Source: Phycisphaerales bacterium AB-hyl4
GTDB lineage: Bacteria > Planctomycetota > Phycisphaerae > Phycisphaerales > Phycisphaeraceae
Direction: 5' to 3'
NCBI GenBank assembly: GCA_041821185.1
Contig: JBGUBD010000001.1
Span: 310,001 to 374,000 of the forward strand
DNA: 64,000 nt
In this document: piece after piece, positions 44,689 through 54,535 of the stretch
How the letters are laid out: each line of letters opens with the position of its first letter
Numbering within the stretch: position 1 is the first letter of the stretch
Translations under genes and position numbers: made by a program
The notes under the pieces: model-generated
The model's input: the letters and a program-made list of their open reading frames with translations, nothing else
Told to the model about the DNA's origin: nothing
The model's database searches: none

Positions 44689-46144
44689 CGACGCGTCGCC
44701 GATGTTGCTGACGCGGGCAGAACGCGGGCGCGAGGTGGTGGTGCAGGCGTGTCGGCGGTCACAGCGCTGTGGCGTGACCGTGGGCATGAGCGTGGCGCAT
44801 GCGCGGGCGCTGCTGCCGGTGGAGGTGGTGGTGCAGCCGCACCAGCCGGCGCGGGATGCGGCAATGCTGGCGGCGCTGGCGCGGTGGGCGCAGCGGTTTA
44901 CGCCGGTGAGCCAGGCGGATCCGCCGAATGGGCTGCTGCTGGAGATCAACGGCTGCGAGCACCTGTTCGGCGGGACGCGGGCGATGCTGCGGCAGGTGGT
45001 CACGCAGATGAGTCGGCTGGGCGTGCAGGGGCACGGGGCGACCGGGCCGACGGTCGGGTGTGCGTGGGCGCTGGCGCGGTTTGGTCGAGCGGGCGCAATA
45101 GTCGAATCGCCGGCGGAGGTGGCCAAGGCGCTGGCGACGTTGCCGGTGCGGGCGCTGCGGGTGGAGCCGGCGGTGGTCAAGGCGCTGCACGCGGTGGCGG
45201 TGGAGACGGTCGGGCAGGTGATGGCACTGCCGCGGGCATCGTTGGGCGAGCGGTTCGGGTCGGCGTTGCTGTTGCGGCTGGACCAGGCATTGGGCGAAGC
45301 GTTTGAGCCGGTCGAGCCGAGTCGGCCGCATGAGCCGGTGCAGGTGACGCGCGACATCGCCGGACCGGTGAAGCAGTTGGAGGCGATTCTGCAGTGCGGG
45401 CGGGAGCTGGTGGAGGCGTTGTGCGAACAGTTGGCCCAGCGTGAAGCGGGGGTGCGGCATCTGCGGCTGCACCTGGCGCGGATAGATGCGCAGGATCTAT
45501 ATGAGGAGTTGACGCTCAGCCGGGCGTCGCGCGAGGTCCGTCATCTGTGGTCGCTGTTGAGGCCGCGGCTGGAGCGCGTGCACCTGGGCTTCGGCATCGA
45601 AAGCATGACGCTGTATGCGGTCGCGACGGTTCGCCTGCCGCACCAGCAGAGCGCATCCGCGCATGGCCAGGGAAACGTCGACGAAGGTGCGGCGACGCAG
45701 GCGATCGGGGAGCTGGTCGATCAATTGACGTCCCGCTTCAGCGCGGAACGGGTGTCGATGGTGCAGCCGACGGCGACGCATGTGCCCGAGCGGGCGTTCG
45801 GGCATGGGCCGGTCACGCTGGCGGCGCGGCAGTCGGCCGGGGAAGTGCCGATCGTGGATGCCGATCGGCCGACGCGGCTGCATTCCGTGCCGCAGCCGGC
45901 GCAGGTGGTGCTGCTGTCGCCCGAGGGGCCGGTGATGACGATGGGCTGGAGCAATACGCGAGTGCGCATCGTGACCAGCCTGGGGCCGGAGCGGATCACA
46001 CCGCGCTGGTGGCTCGTCGGTGAGGCGGGGCGCCAGCCGGCACCGCGCGACTACTACAAGGTGCAGGATGAACGTGGCCGATGGTGGTGGCTTTACCGCC
46101 AGGTCGGCACGTCGAACTGGTTCGTGCACGGGAGGTGGTGCTGA
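44561..46144 (+). CDS. imuB: ImuB, inactive Y-family polymerase adaptor
   Basis: A 527-residue ImuB. It starts with the conserved LSLYLPHLTIDR motif from GTG 44561 (GGAAGGA eleven bases upstream), which overlaps imuA by 128 bases. The UmuC-like palm and little finger are recognisable (GMSVAHARALLP, EINGCEHLFGG, VGCAWALARFGRAG), but the catalytic acidic residues of active Y-family polymerases are not conserved. The C-terminal tail with RYYxxxDxxGRWWWLYR-like DYYKVQDERGRWWWLYR is the usual ImuB end. ImuB bridges the beta clamp and DnaE2. DnaE2 starts two bases after its stop. Confidence 0.9.
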   Translation: MGKVLSLYLPHLTIDRPRKLHPRKLPNQARHRLPSRQGSGGRSDASPMLLTRAERGREVVVQACRRSQRCGVTVGMSVAHARALLPVEVVVQPHQPARDAAMLAALARWAQRFTPVSQADPPNGLLLEINGCEHLFGGTRAMLRQVVTQMSRLGVQGHGATGPTVGCAWALARFGRAGAIVESPAEVAKALATLPVRALRVEPAVVKALHAVAVETVGQVMALPRASLGERFGSALLLRLDQALGEAFEPVEPSRPHEPVQVTRDIAGPVKQLEAILQCGRELVEALCEQLAQREAGVRHLRLHLARIDAQDLYEELTLSRASREVRHLWSLLRPRLERVHLGFGIESMTLYAVATVRLPHQQSASAHGQGNVDEGAATQAIGELVDQLTSRFSAERVSMVQPTATHVPERAFGHGPVTLAARQSAGEVPIVDADRPTRLHSVPQPAQVVLLSPEGPVMTMGWSNTRVRIVTSLGPERITPRWWLVGEAGRQPAPRDYYKVQDERGRWWWLYRQVGTSNWFVHGRWC

Positions 46145-46146
46145 TC

Positions 46147-49100
46147 ATGCCCGAGCCGGCCGAGCCGAAGCTGCGCCCCACGTTGCATGGCCACCACGCC
46201 CACGCCGGTGAGGTGCCCTATGCCGAGCTGGTGGTCACAAGCAACTTCACGTTCCTGCAGGGGGCGAGCCATCCCGAGGAACTCATCGAGCAGGCGGCTC
46301 AGCTGGGCTATCGCGCCCTCGCGATCACCGACACGAATTCGCTCGCCGGCGTGGTGCGGGCGCATGTCGCGGCGAAGCAGGTGAGCCTGCCGCTGGTGGT
46401 GGGCTGTCGATTGGTATTGAGCAGCGAGGGCCTCGACGTCGTCAACACGAGCGGGTTGCACGTGCTGGTCTACCTCACCGACCTGGCCAGCTACGGCCGA
46501 CTGTGCCGGTTGCTCACGCTCGGCAAGCGCCGCGCCCCCAAAGGCGAATGCCACCTGAGCCTGCACGATCTGCTCGACCATCACGCCGGCCTGCTTGCGG
46601 TGCTCGTGCCGCCGAAGGTGATTGACGAGCACATGGTGGCGGTGACCCGCGGGCTCAAGCAGACCTTTGATCGTGACCGCCTCTCCATCGCCGCCGCGAT
46701 CGGCTACCACCAGCATGACGCCGATCGACTGCGACAGATCGCAACGCTGTGCGAACACGTCGGCGTGCCGATGGTGACGAGCAACGACGTGCTCTACCAC
46801 ACGCCGCAGCGCCAGCCGCTGCAGGATGTGCTCACCTGCATTCGTGAAGGCTGCACGATCGAGCAGGCTGGGCTGCGCCTTGAGCCCAACGCCGAGCGCC
46901 ACCTCAAGCCACCGCAAGAGCTGGCTCGCCTGTTCGCCGAGCACCCGCATGCGATCCGGCGCACGGCGGCGATCGCCGAGCGCTGCGCCGGCTTCAGCCT
47001 CGATCAACTCCGCTACCAGTACCCGCACGAGGTCGTGCCGGCCGACCGCACGTCCATGCAGCATTTGAGTGAGCTGGTGCAGGCAGGCGCATCGCAGCGC
47101 TACCCGCAGGGTGTGCCGGCCAAGGTGCAGGCCCAGCTCGCTCACGAGCTGAAACTCATCGCCGAGCTGAACTACCCGCACTACTTCCTGACCGTGCACG
47201 ACCTGATCGGCTTCGCGCAGCAGCGCGGCATCCTCTGCCAGGGGCGGGGCGCCGCGGCCAACTCGGCGGTGTGCTACTGCCTGGGCATCACGGCCGTGGA
47301 CCCCGAGCGCATCGACGTGCTGTTCGAGCGGTTCGTGAGCAAGGAACGCGATGAGCCGCCGGACATCGACGTCGACTTTGAGCACGAGCGCCGCGAAGAG
47401 GTGATCCAGTATCTCTACGGCAAGTACGGCCGTGACCGGGCGGCGCTGACCGCCGAGGTCATCACCTACCGTGGCCGCAGTGCCGTGGGCGAGGTGGGCA
47501 AGGCGCTGGGCTTCTCGCTGGACGCGGTGGATCGCCTGAGCAAACACATGGGCGGCTATGGCCACGAAGCGCTCACCGCGAAGCAGCTCAAGCCGCTGGG
47601 CTTCAATCCAGGTGACCCGACCGTGCAGCGCCTCATTCAGCTCACCGGCGAACTGATGGGCTTTCCCCGCCACCTCTCCCAGCACGTCGGCGGCTTCGTG
47701 CTCACCGACGCGCCACTGTGCGAACTGGTGCCGATTGAGAATGCGGCGATGGCCGACCGTACCGTCATCGAGTGGGACAAAGATGACATCGACGCGCTGG
47801 GCATGCTCAAGGTCGACGTGCTCGGCCTCGGCATGCTCACCGCGATCCGCAAATGCTTCGATCTGGTCGAGCAGCACCATGGCCGCCGGCTCACACTCGC
47901 CAGCGTGTTCCAGCAAGAGCCGCGCGAAGACTCGGCCGTGTACGCCATGATCAGCCGGGCCGACACGGTGGGCGTGTTTCAGATCGAGAGCCGGGCGCAG
48001 ATGTCGATGCTGCCGCGCTTGCGGCCGCAGTGCTTTTACGACTTGGTCATTCAGGTCGCGATTGTCCGGCCCGGCCCGATTCAGGGCGACATGGTGCACC
48101 CGTACCTCCGACGACGTGATGGGCTGGAGGACGTGACCTATCCCGACGACACCGCCCGCGCGGTGCTGGGCAAGACGCTGGGCGTGCCGCTGTTCCAGGA
48201 ACAGGTGATGGCGCTGGCCGTGCGCTGCGCCGGGTTCACGCCCGGCGAGGCCGACGCGCTTCGCCGTGCCATGGCCGCGTGGAAACGCAAGGGCCACCTC
48301 ATCCACCGCTTCCGCGACAAGTTCATCCAGGGCCTGCTCGATCGCGGCTACACCCGCGACTTCGCCGACCGCTGCTTCCAGCAGATCCAGGGCTTCGGCG
48401 AGTACGGCTTTCCCGAATCCCACGCCGCCAGCTTTGCGCTGCTCGTCTACGTCAGTGCCTGGCTGAAACACCACAACCCCGCCGCGTTCACGTGCGCCTT
48501 GCTCAACAGTCAGCCCATGGGTTTCTACGGCCCCTCGCAACTGGTGCGCGATGCCAGGCAGCACGACGTCGATGTCCTGCCCATCGACATCCACCACAGC
48601 CAGTGGGACTGCACCCTCGAAGCCGCTCGCGCCCCAGCGCAGCCCGCCCTCCGCCTCGGCCTGCGCCTGGTCAAAGGTCTGCGCGAAGACGAAGCCCACC
48701 GCCTGACCACTGCGGTCACGCACCACGGCCAATTCCACAACCTCGATACGCTCTGGCGCACCGCCAACGTGACCACCCGCACGCTCCGCGCTCTCGCCGA
48801 GGCCGACGCCTTCCGCTCCATGGGCCTCGACCGCCAGCAGGCTCTCTGGCAGGTGTTGAAGCTGCGCGACACACCGGCGCCGCTGTTTGAGCGCGACACG
48901 ACGCATACCGAACCCGCCGACCGTGCCGACGCGCTGCCCGCCGTCCCGCCGCTGCGCCAAGTCACCCACGACTACGCCAGCACCGGCCTCTCACTCAAGC
49001 AGCACCCGATGCACTTCCTCCGCCACGCGTTTGACCGCATGCACGTCACCACCGCCGACGAACTCGCCGACGAACAACGTTGGCCGCACCACACCCCCAT

Positions 49101-49374
49101 CACCGTCGCCGGCCTGGTCACCATCCGCCAGCGCCCCAGCACCGCCCGCGGCGTCATCTTCCTCACCCTCGAAGACGAGACCGGCTCGTGCAACCTGGTC
49201 GTTCGCCCCAAGGTCTACGAACGCTGCCGCGTCGCCGTCCGCACCGCCATGCTCATCTTCGTCCGCGGCCGGGTCGAACGCCGCGGCCAGGTCGTGCACA
49301 TCAACGTCCGCTCCGTGCAGGACCTCACCGCCAGTGTCCACAACCTGCAGGCCCGGTCACGGGATTTTCATTGA
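46147..49374 (+). CDS. dnaE2: DnaE2 (ImuC) error-prone DNA polymerase III alpha subunit
   Basis: A 1075-residue C-family polymerase. The PHP domain opens YAELVVTSNFTFLQGASHP and ALAITDTNSLAG. The palm has the catalytic PDIDVDFEHERREEV. The helix-hairpin-helix region has GFGEYGFPESHAASFALL. The C-terminal OB fold contains TVAGLVTIRQRPSTARGVIF. Its length is that of DnaE2, shorter than replicative DnaE1. It performs damage-induced mutagenic bypass with ImuA and ImuB. A GGAGG site lies within the end of imuB. The whole cassette being on an integrative island is unusual but known for plasmids. Confidence 0.95.
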   Translation: MPEPAEPKLRPTLHGHHAHAGEVPYAELVVTSNFTFLQGASHPEELIEQAAQLGYRALAITDTNSLAGVVRAHVAAKQVSLPLVVGCRLVLSSEGLDVVNTSGLHVLVYLTDLASYGRLCRLLTLGKRRAPKGECHLSLHDLLDHHAGLLAVLVPPKVIDEHMVAVTRGLKQTFDRDRLSIAAAIGYHQHDADRLRQIATLCEHVGVPMVTSNDVLYHTPQRQPLQDVLTCIREGCTIEQAGLRLEPNAERHLKPPQELARLFAEHPHAIRRTAAIAERCAGFSLDQLRYQYPHEVVPADRTSMQHLSELVQAGASQRYPQGVPAKVQAQLAHELKLIAELNYPHYFLTVHDLIGFAQQRGILCQGRGAAANSAVCYCLGITAVDPERIDVLFERFVSKERDEPPDIDVDFEHERREEVIQYLYGKYGRDRAALTAEVITYRGRSAVGEVGKALGFSLDAVDRLSKHMGGYGHEALTAKQLKPLGFNPGDPTVQRLIQLTGELMGFPRHLSQHVGGFVLTDAPLCELVPIENAAMADRTVIEWDKDDIDALGMLKVDVLGLGMLTAIRKCFDLVEQHHGRRLTLASVFQQEPREDSAVYAMISRADTVGVFQIESRAQMSMLPRLRPQCFYDLVIQVAIVRPGPIQGDMVHPYLRRRDGLEDVTYPDDTARAVLGKTLGVPLFQEQVMALAVRCAGFTPGEADALRRAMAAWKRKGHLIHRFRDKFIQGLLDRGYTRDFADRCFQQIQGFGEYGFPESHAASFALLVYVSAWLKHHNPAAFTCALLNSQPMGFYGPSQLVRDARQHDVDVLPIDIHHSQWDCTLEAARAPAQPALRLGLRLVKGLREDEAHRLTTAVTHHGQFHNLDTLWRTANVTTRTLRALAEADAFRSMGLDRQQALWQVLKLRDTPAPLFERDTTHTEPADRADALPAVPPLRQVTHDYASTGLSLKQHPMHFLRHAFDRMHVTTADELADEQRWPHHTPITVAGLVTIRQRPSTARGVIFLTLEDETGSCNLVVRPKVYERCRVAVRTAMLIFVRGRVERRGQVVHINVRSVQDLTASVHNLQARSRDFH

Positions 49375-49407
49375 TCTGGGGCTGTGGTATGCGAGACTTC
49401 AGGTTGC

Positions 49408-49770
49408 TTACGCGTTTCCGTCGGTCGCGAGAAGCCGATCCAACTTTTCTTCGATTCGCGTCAATTGTGATGTGAGGGTATCCACCTCCCGCTGCAACTC
49501 ATCGAGCTTTGGCAGCACCAAGTCGCGCAAGGCTCGGCGCGTGTTGAGCCGGCCGGCGATGCCTGTATTCTGAATGATCCAGTCGCGGTCCGGAAGATTG
49601 GCCGGCAGGTCGCGGGTGTGATCGTACATGTGAAACCGGTAGACGCCGTCTGGGTCGATGTTTTCACCCTTTCGAAGGGACTTCTTCAGGGGCTTGCGGG
49701 TCTGAAGGGCGCCGAAAACGGTGCCGTCCTTCAGTCCAAATGCGACGTAGTGGGCAGGGCGCGTTCTCAT
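49408..49770 (-). CDS. conserved-looking island protein of unknown function
   Basis: A 120-residue protein. Residues 1-60 are basic/beta (HYVAFGLKDGTVFGALQTRK), and residues 85-120 are a coiled coil (LPKLDELQREVDTLTSQL, RIEEKLDRLLA). ATG 49770 follows AGGAG nine bases upstream. It converges with dnaE2. No family is recognised. Confidence 0.6.
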   Translation of the reverse strand: MRTRPAHYVAFGLKDGTVFGALQTRKPLKKSLRKGENIDPDGVYRFHMYDHTRDLPANLPDRDWIIQNTGIAGRLNTRRALRDLVLPKLDELQREVDTLTSQLTRIEEKLDRLLATDGNA

Positions 49771-50102
49771 GATCGTTGCTCCTGTTGATGTTTTCGGCCT
49801 GCCGAGCCGATGGTAATACTGTTGAGAATTCGTTCGCTCTTGCGTACGATCCTCGTCGACAATTTGATGCCAACTCGCTTGGCAGCGAATCGCCCGGTGG
49901 TCACGAACTACCACTCCAGCTTTGGCTGGGACCATCGAACCTGGGCGGTCCGTTGAGGGGCTGGCTCCGCGCATGTTGTTTCGTGCGGGGTCCAGCGCCC
50001 GGCGGACGTACTCGGTTCGATGCGCTGTGGTAGGCGCGTGACCTCGGGTCGTCCGTCGGACACTGGATCCCGTTTTTTCATGCGCCTTCCGGAGCACCCA
50101 TC
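49771..50102. other. intergenic stretch
   Basis: No gene or repeat recognised. It contains the divergent start regions of the flanking small genes. Confidence 0.4.
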
Positions 50103-50357
50103 ATGAGCGAATCGTCCCCTCCCACCGGCCCCTCCTTACCTGCTGATCGACATGAGCTGGCCACGCTGCGCGTGCTGCTGAGCCTGCCACCCGAGGTGTT
50201 GCAGGGCTTTGCCCCGCAGCAACCGCCCGAACACGTCGACCGCTACCTGCGCCAGGCTTCGAAAGCCGAGCTCGACTGGCTGCTGGTTGATGTGCTGCAC
50301 CAGTTGCGCCTGCGCAACGTGAATCGGCATCAGCACAACGGGAGGGCCGGGCGATGA
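50103..50357 (+). CDS. small helical protein of unknown function
   Basis: An 84-residue protein, helical after residue 16 (HELATLRVLLSLPPEVLQG, SKAELDWLLVDVLHQLR). GGAG lies seven bases before the ATG. Its last bases overlap the start of the next gene as ATGA, so the two form a translationally coupled pair. The function is not recognised. Confidence 0.6.
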   Translation: MSESSPPTGPSLPADRHELATLRVLLSLPPEVLQGFAPQQPPEHVDRYLRQASKAELDWLLVDVLHQLRLRNVNRHQHNGRAGR

Positions 50358-50638
50358 ACAAGCCGCAACTGATCTGTCTCTGGATCGGCATTGCCCTGAT
50401 CGTCCTCGCCGGGCTGCTGCCACCGTGGGTGGAGGTGTACGACGATGGGCAGGTCCAAGCGGGCAAGGCCATCGGTCACGCCTGGCTGTTCGCGCCGCCC
50501 GAGCCTGGCTACAGGGACGCGGGGATGCACCTGGACTACGGCCGATTGCTCCTGATCTGGCTGATCGTCGCCGGCGTGACCGGCGGCGCTATCGCCAGCT
50601 TCCGCCACTGGCAGCCGCACAACGAAGCCGATCGCTAA
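50354..50638 (+). CDS. small membrane protein, coupled to the gene before
   Basis: A 94-residue protein with two membrane helices (residues 5-25, LICLWIGIALIVLAGLLPPW; and 63-83, LLLIWLIVAGVTGGAIASF) joined by a soluble loop. The start overlaps the previous stop. A two-gene soluble-plus-membrane pair could be a small toxin/immunity or effector pair, but nothing in the sequence proves this. Confidence 0.6.
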   Translation: MNKPQLICLWIGIALIVLAGLLPPWVEVYDDGQVQAGKAIGHAWLFAPPEPGYRDAGMHLDYGRLLLIWLIVAGVTGGAIASFRHWQPHNEADR

Positions 50639-50978
50639 CCATAGCCGTGCATCGCCCGCCGCCTCCACGACCAATACCTGCTCAACGGCCTGTTGCCAAT
50701 TTGCTTCGGCTTTCACTATCTGACCCTGCAGGCCCTCGCAACTTGGTTGCGGCCGAGGAGAGTACGCGACACGCCTAGCTGGCCGTAAAGATCATCGGGC
50801 AAGGCGGCTTTCAGCTTGACCTGACTTTAGTTCACCTGTAGTTGACCGCGACCTCCGCGTCAGCAGTCACGCCTACCTCGGCCTGGCCGCCTGGGCGGCG
50901 GTAAGCGGCGCATCCCAGAGACCTTTGACAGGTGACTCAACCTGGTGCAGAATGATGCCCGGTGATGAGAGGGCGCAG
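50639..50978. other. intergenic stretch upstream of the restriction-modification cluster
   Basis: No gene recognised. It likely holds the promoter of the ribbon-helix-helix regulator and methyltransferase genes. Confidence 0.4.
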
Positions 50979-51206
50979 ATGATGCATAGCGAGCACGATC
51001 ATAAAACTTCCGGTCGACTGACTGTCTCTTTGGGGCCGGGGCACCGTAAGGCGCTAGAGCGAATCGCTCGCCATAACGGAGCAACGCTGGCATTCGTTGT
51101 CCGGTACGCGCTCAACGAGTTCGTAGAGAGCCATCAGAATCCACAGTTGCGGCTGGAGTTCCCGGGGAACGAGTCAGAGCGACGACTTAACAGTAACGAG
51201 ACTTAA
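50979..51206 (+). CDS. small ribbon-helix-helix-like DNA-binding protein
   Basis: A 75-residue protein. SGRLTVSLGPGHRKALERIA and AFVVRYALNEFVES fit a ribbon-helix-helix fold (one strand, two helices). It starts at ATG 50979 (another ATG follows at once) and ends two bases before the methyltransferase ATG. By position it probably regulates expression of the methyltransferase. Alternative upstream starts are in frame. Confidence 0.65.
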   Translation: MMHSEHDHKTSGRLTVSLGPGHRKALERIARHNGATLAFVVRYALNEFVESHQNPQLRLEFPGNESERRLNSNET

Positions 51207-51208
51207 AG

Positions 51209-54200
51209 ATGACACAGGTTTCCCCTCCACCGACGCGGGTCATCTCGAAGCCATTTGTTGCAAACCAAACTTCTTTCGTTAGTCGTCTAGAAGCGATCTC
51301 AAGGCTTGAGCTAGATCGTGAAGCGAAGAAGTTACGGAGCGCATTCGCAGCAGACTACGCTAAGGAGTTTCTGAATCAATACGATCCTGGTGTCGCGAGC
51401 ATACAGGTGGCGCAGTCTATCTTTGGCCCGCACGCCCAAGACTATCCCTCTGATGATCCGATCCGAACGCTGGCGTTCAATCTGTCTGTGACCGAACTCT
51501 TAGTGAGACAGTTATGGGCCGATTACCGTGGCGATGATCGAACACCATTTCTAACTGCTCGCTTGATCGAGTTGTGTGGGTACTCTCTGTTTGAGCCTTT
51601 TAACACGGAAAGAGGCCCCAAGACCTTTCTTGCGGCTTCCAAACGCCGTGGCTACTTTTTCACACCTCCGCTTGTCGCGGGGTTAATAGTACAACGCGCG
51701 CTCGGTGGTCGTGAAGCAGTGAGCCACCTCCTAGACCCTGCTGCCGGAGCAGGCTCACTCCTTGCGGCAGTTTGCTTCGCTGCCGCCGAGGAGAGAGTAG
51801 CAATCAAGCACATCACCGCTATCGAAATTGACCATTTTACCGGCCGGCTGCTGCAGACCGCACTCGAACGACTAGTCACCGTTCATAACCTGAATGCTGA
51901 ACTATCAGTTCTGCGACGCGACGCGATTGCCCACTTGCACCAAGAATACAAGTCCGGGCAACGTAATTACGACTGCATTGTGATGAATCCGCCATATGGG
52001 CGAATAAAGTTTCTCAAGAACTCTCTAATCAATGGCGAAACACGCACAAGCGAACGGGAGAGGACACGCGACCAACAGGCCGAGCATTGGCAACATTTGG
52101 TGAAGTCACAAGCCGCCGAATGTAAACGAATATCCGGAAACTTGGGCTTAGGGGAAGGAGCCCAAGATTACCAGCGCCTATTCGCCGGGTTGGCAATGAA
52201 CGTTTTACGTGCAGATGGCCGCTTGAGTTGGATTGCGCCTAGCTCATGGCTTGGTGACCGCGAGTCAGTGTTGTTGCGACGGCAGATTCTTGATTCCAAG
52301 TCTCTTGAGTCAGTCTTGGTGGTTCCTGAAGATGCCGGCCTGTTCGCAACCGTAAACCAGCCGACAGCGATAGCGACGGTTGCCCCCAGCCCAAGCCGTA
52401 GTAGCTTTCTCGTACAGATTGCAACCTCCAACAATTTGAACGATACAGATGAGCACGAGACCGAGTACAAGACCATGGCAGAGCTTGATGCTCGACAGAT
52501 GCGGATCCCAAGAGTTCCCCACAAGATGCATGAGATTTACGAAAAGCTTCAAGAATTTCCTCGGATCCAAGACATCGCTGATTTACGGAATGCCCGCGGC
52601 GAACTGGACCAGACGCTTGGCAAGCACGTCGCCAGTGACATGCCTACGGCAATGCGCCTGGTTCGCGGCGATCACATTGAACGATATGTTCTACGGCCGC
52701 CTGAGTCATCAGGACGGTCTAGTTACGTTTCGGTGCCTCGACTTCGGGAGTATATCGGGAATGGACCGAAGTCCTCTGATATTCGAAAGCCTCGCATCGC
52801 GAGCCGACAGTGTTCATACATGAAGAAGGCGCGCAGACTTAGCTTTGCACTTGTGCCACCACAAACTGTGTTGGGCAACTCGTGCAACTATATATGCAGC
52901 AAGTCCGGCAACATAATCAACGAGGAGTATCTTTACGCGCTATGCGTTGTGCTGAACAGTGCGGTCATGGAATGGTATTTTCGTATATTTAACAGCAATA
53001 ATCACGTCGCAAATTATGAAATAGACGACTTCCCTTGCCCCCTGCAAGATGCTGACACGATAACGAGCCTTGCTGTAGTAGGTAGGCATTTCCATGATTT
53101 ATATCAGCATAACAACAATGCAGGTAAAACACCGGCGGCATCCGAGGACGTGGCAGAGGCGCTCGTAGCAGAGGCATTTGGTTTATCTGAATCTCAAACA
53201 CGGCTGATTCTGGAGCGCATTTGTCCCGAGCGGGCTGACTATATTTCATATCTAGTCACGCTGCTGAGGCAGAACAACCGCGTAAAATGCTCAATCGGTG
53301 GGGTGGGTCGACAGCAACATGTGGCATCCAGGCTGTCGGCGCTTGATCATCGAGTAATCGAACACATTCCGCAGGGAGGCAACTGGCAAGATATTCCAGA
53401 GGACGTCCCTTCGAAACGATTAGAGCAGATTCGTGCAATGTCGAAAGAGCGAGGGGTCGTGCGAACAACATATTATGGACGCTTACGCCCTGACCAGCCT
53501 GCATATACAATCGCTACGTACTACAACCGGCCGGGCAACGGAACGAATATTCATCCTTGGGAAAACCGGACGTTAAGCAATCGTGAAGCGGCTCGCTTGC
53601 AATCCTTTCCTGACAGCTATTGGTTTATTGGGACCGATGGGAGTGTAAGAAAGCAAATCGGGAACGCCGTCCCGCCGCTTCTCGCATATGCGATTGGCAC
53701 TGAAGTCGGCCGAGGTGAGGCTGGTTTGCAATGCGTCGACCTGTTCGCCGGTGCGGGTGGAATGAGCCTGGGCCTGGAGATGGCTGGCTGGACCGTTGCC
53801 GCGGCAGTCGAGTACGACAAGGGAATTGGTGCCACCTACAAATTTAACCGTCCCTGTGAAACGGTATCGAAACCCGGCAGCACTCGAACACTATTTCTCG
53901 ATGAGGATCTGTCAACCGAGAGTGCGCGGTCCCGTACAATCAACGCCATTAAGTCAAAGCTAGGGGCAAAGCCGCTATTCGCACTAGTAGGTGGCCCACC
54001 ATGCCAAGGATTTTCTCACGCTGGTTGGCGGCTAGATGATGATGCTCGCAATGATCTTGCAGTCGGCTTCATGGAGTTTGCACAAGCCCTACAGCCAGAA
54101 ATTGTCATTCTAGAGAATGTGGAAGGTCTCCTTAGCTATAAGCAAGGGCAGGTGGTGCGCGATCTACTGGCAGCGATCCAGGATCTCGGCTATGACATTG

Positions 54201-54535
54201 ATGGTAGTCCGTGGCTGCTTCGGGCTGAACAGTATGGCGTGCCGCAAATGCGCAGACGCGTATTCTTGATAGGGTGCCGAAGCTGTCGGAAGATTGTGCC
54301 CCCGATACCGTTTCTTAGCCAGTGTCGTGGTCGACGCGAAGTGGCGGACACAGAAAATCTTTTCGGGTCGCAGCCGTATCCGGTTACGGTTGCTGAAGCG
54401 CTCGTCGACTTGCCTGCCTTGGTAGAGAAGAAGAGCAATGCTTGTGGATCGCGAATTGTGCGATCTTACTATTCAGCATGGGCCCGCGGGCTCATGTCCG
54501 TTCAGGATCTTCGGGCTCATCTCAGCAGCGGTTAA
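51209..54535 (+). CDS. fused N6-adenine and circularly permuted C5-cytosine DNA methyltransferase
   Basis: An 1108-residue bifunctional methyltransferase. The N-terminal half is an Eco57I/TaqI-like adenine enzyme: motif I LLDPAAGAGSL near residue 173 and motif IV MNPPYG near 259. The C-terminal half is a cytosine-5 enzyme with rearranged order: motifs IX and X (RTLSNREAARLQSFP near 786, KQIGNAVPP near 815) come before motif I (CVDLFAGAGGMS, 841), motif IV with the catalytic cysteine (GGPPCQGFSHAG, 928), motif VI (ENVEGLL, 968) and motif VIII (QYGVPQMRRRVFLIG). Type IIS enzymes of the Alw26I/Eco31I/Esp3I group need one adenine and one cytosine methylation, matching this fusion. It overlaps the convergent nuclease gene by 4 bases. 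Confidence 0.9.
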   Translation: MTQVSPPPTRVISKPFVANQTSFVSRLEAISRLELDREAKKLRSAFAADYAKEFLNQYDPGVASIQVAQSIFGPHAQDYPSDDPIRTLAFNLSVTELLVRQLWADYRGDDRTPFLTARLIELCGYSLFEPFNTERGPKTFLAASKRRGYFFTPPLVAGLIVQRALGGREAVSHLLDPAAGAGSLLAAVCFAAAEERVAIKHITAIEIDHFTGRLLQTALERLVTVHNLNAELSVLRRDAIAHLHQEYKSGQRNYDCIVMNPPYGRIKFLKNSLINGETRTSERERTRDQQAEHWQHLVKSQAAECKRISGNLGLGEGAQDYQRLFAGLAMNVLRADGRLSWIAPSSWLGDRESVLLRRQILDSKSLESVLVVPEDAGLFATVNQPTAIATVAPSPSRSSFLVQIATSNNLNDTDEHETEYKTMAELDARQMRIPRVPHKMHEIYEKLQEFPRIQDIADLRNARGELDQTLGKHVASDMPTAMRLVRGDHIERYVLRPPESSGRSSYVSVPRLREYIGNGPKSSDIRKPRIASRQCSYMKKARRLSFALVPPQTVLGNSCNYICSKSGNIINEEYLYALCVVLNSAVMEWYFRIFNSNNHVANYEIDDFPCPLQDADTITSLAVVGRHFHDLYQHNNNAGKTPAASEDVAEALVAEAFGLSESQTRLILERICPERADYISYLVTLLRQNNRVKCSIGGVGRQQHVASRLSALDHRVIEHIPQGGNWQDIPEDVPSKRLEQIRAMSKERGVVRTTYYGRLRPDQPAYTIATYYNRPGNGTNIHPWENRTLSNREAARLQSFPDSYWFIGTDGSVRKQIGNAVPPLLAYAIGTEVGRGEAGLQCVDLFAGAGGMSLGLEMAGWTVAAAVEYDKGIGATYKFNRPCETVSKPGSTRTLFLDEDLSTESARSRTINAIKSKLGAKPLFALVGGPPCQGFSHAGWRLDDDARNDLAVGFMEFAQALQPEIVILENVEGLLSYKQGQVVRDLLAAIQDLGYDIDGSPWLLRAEQYGVPQMRRRVFLIGCRSCRKIVPPIPFLSQCRGRREVADTENLFGSQPYPVTVAEALVDLPALVEKKSNACGSRIVRSYYSAWARGLMSVQDLRAHLSSG

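Noticed and set aside
46093..48969. A 958-residue minus-strand open frame
   Set aside because: Antisense shadow of dnaE2 caused by high third-position GC.
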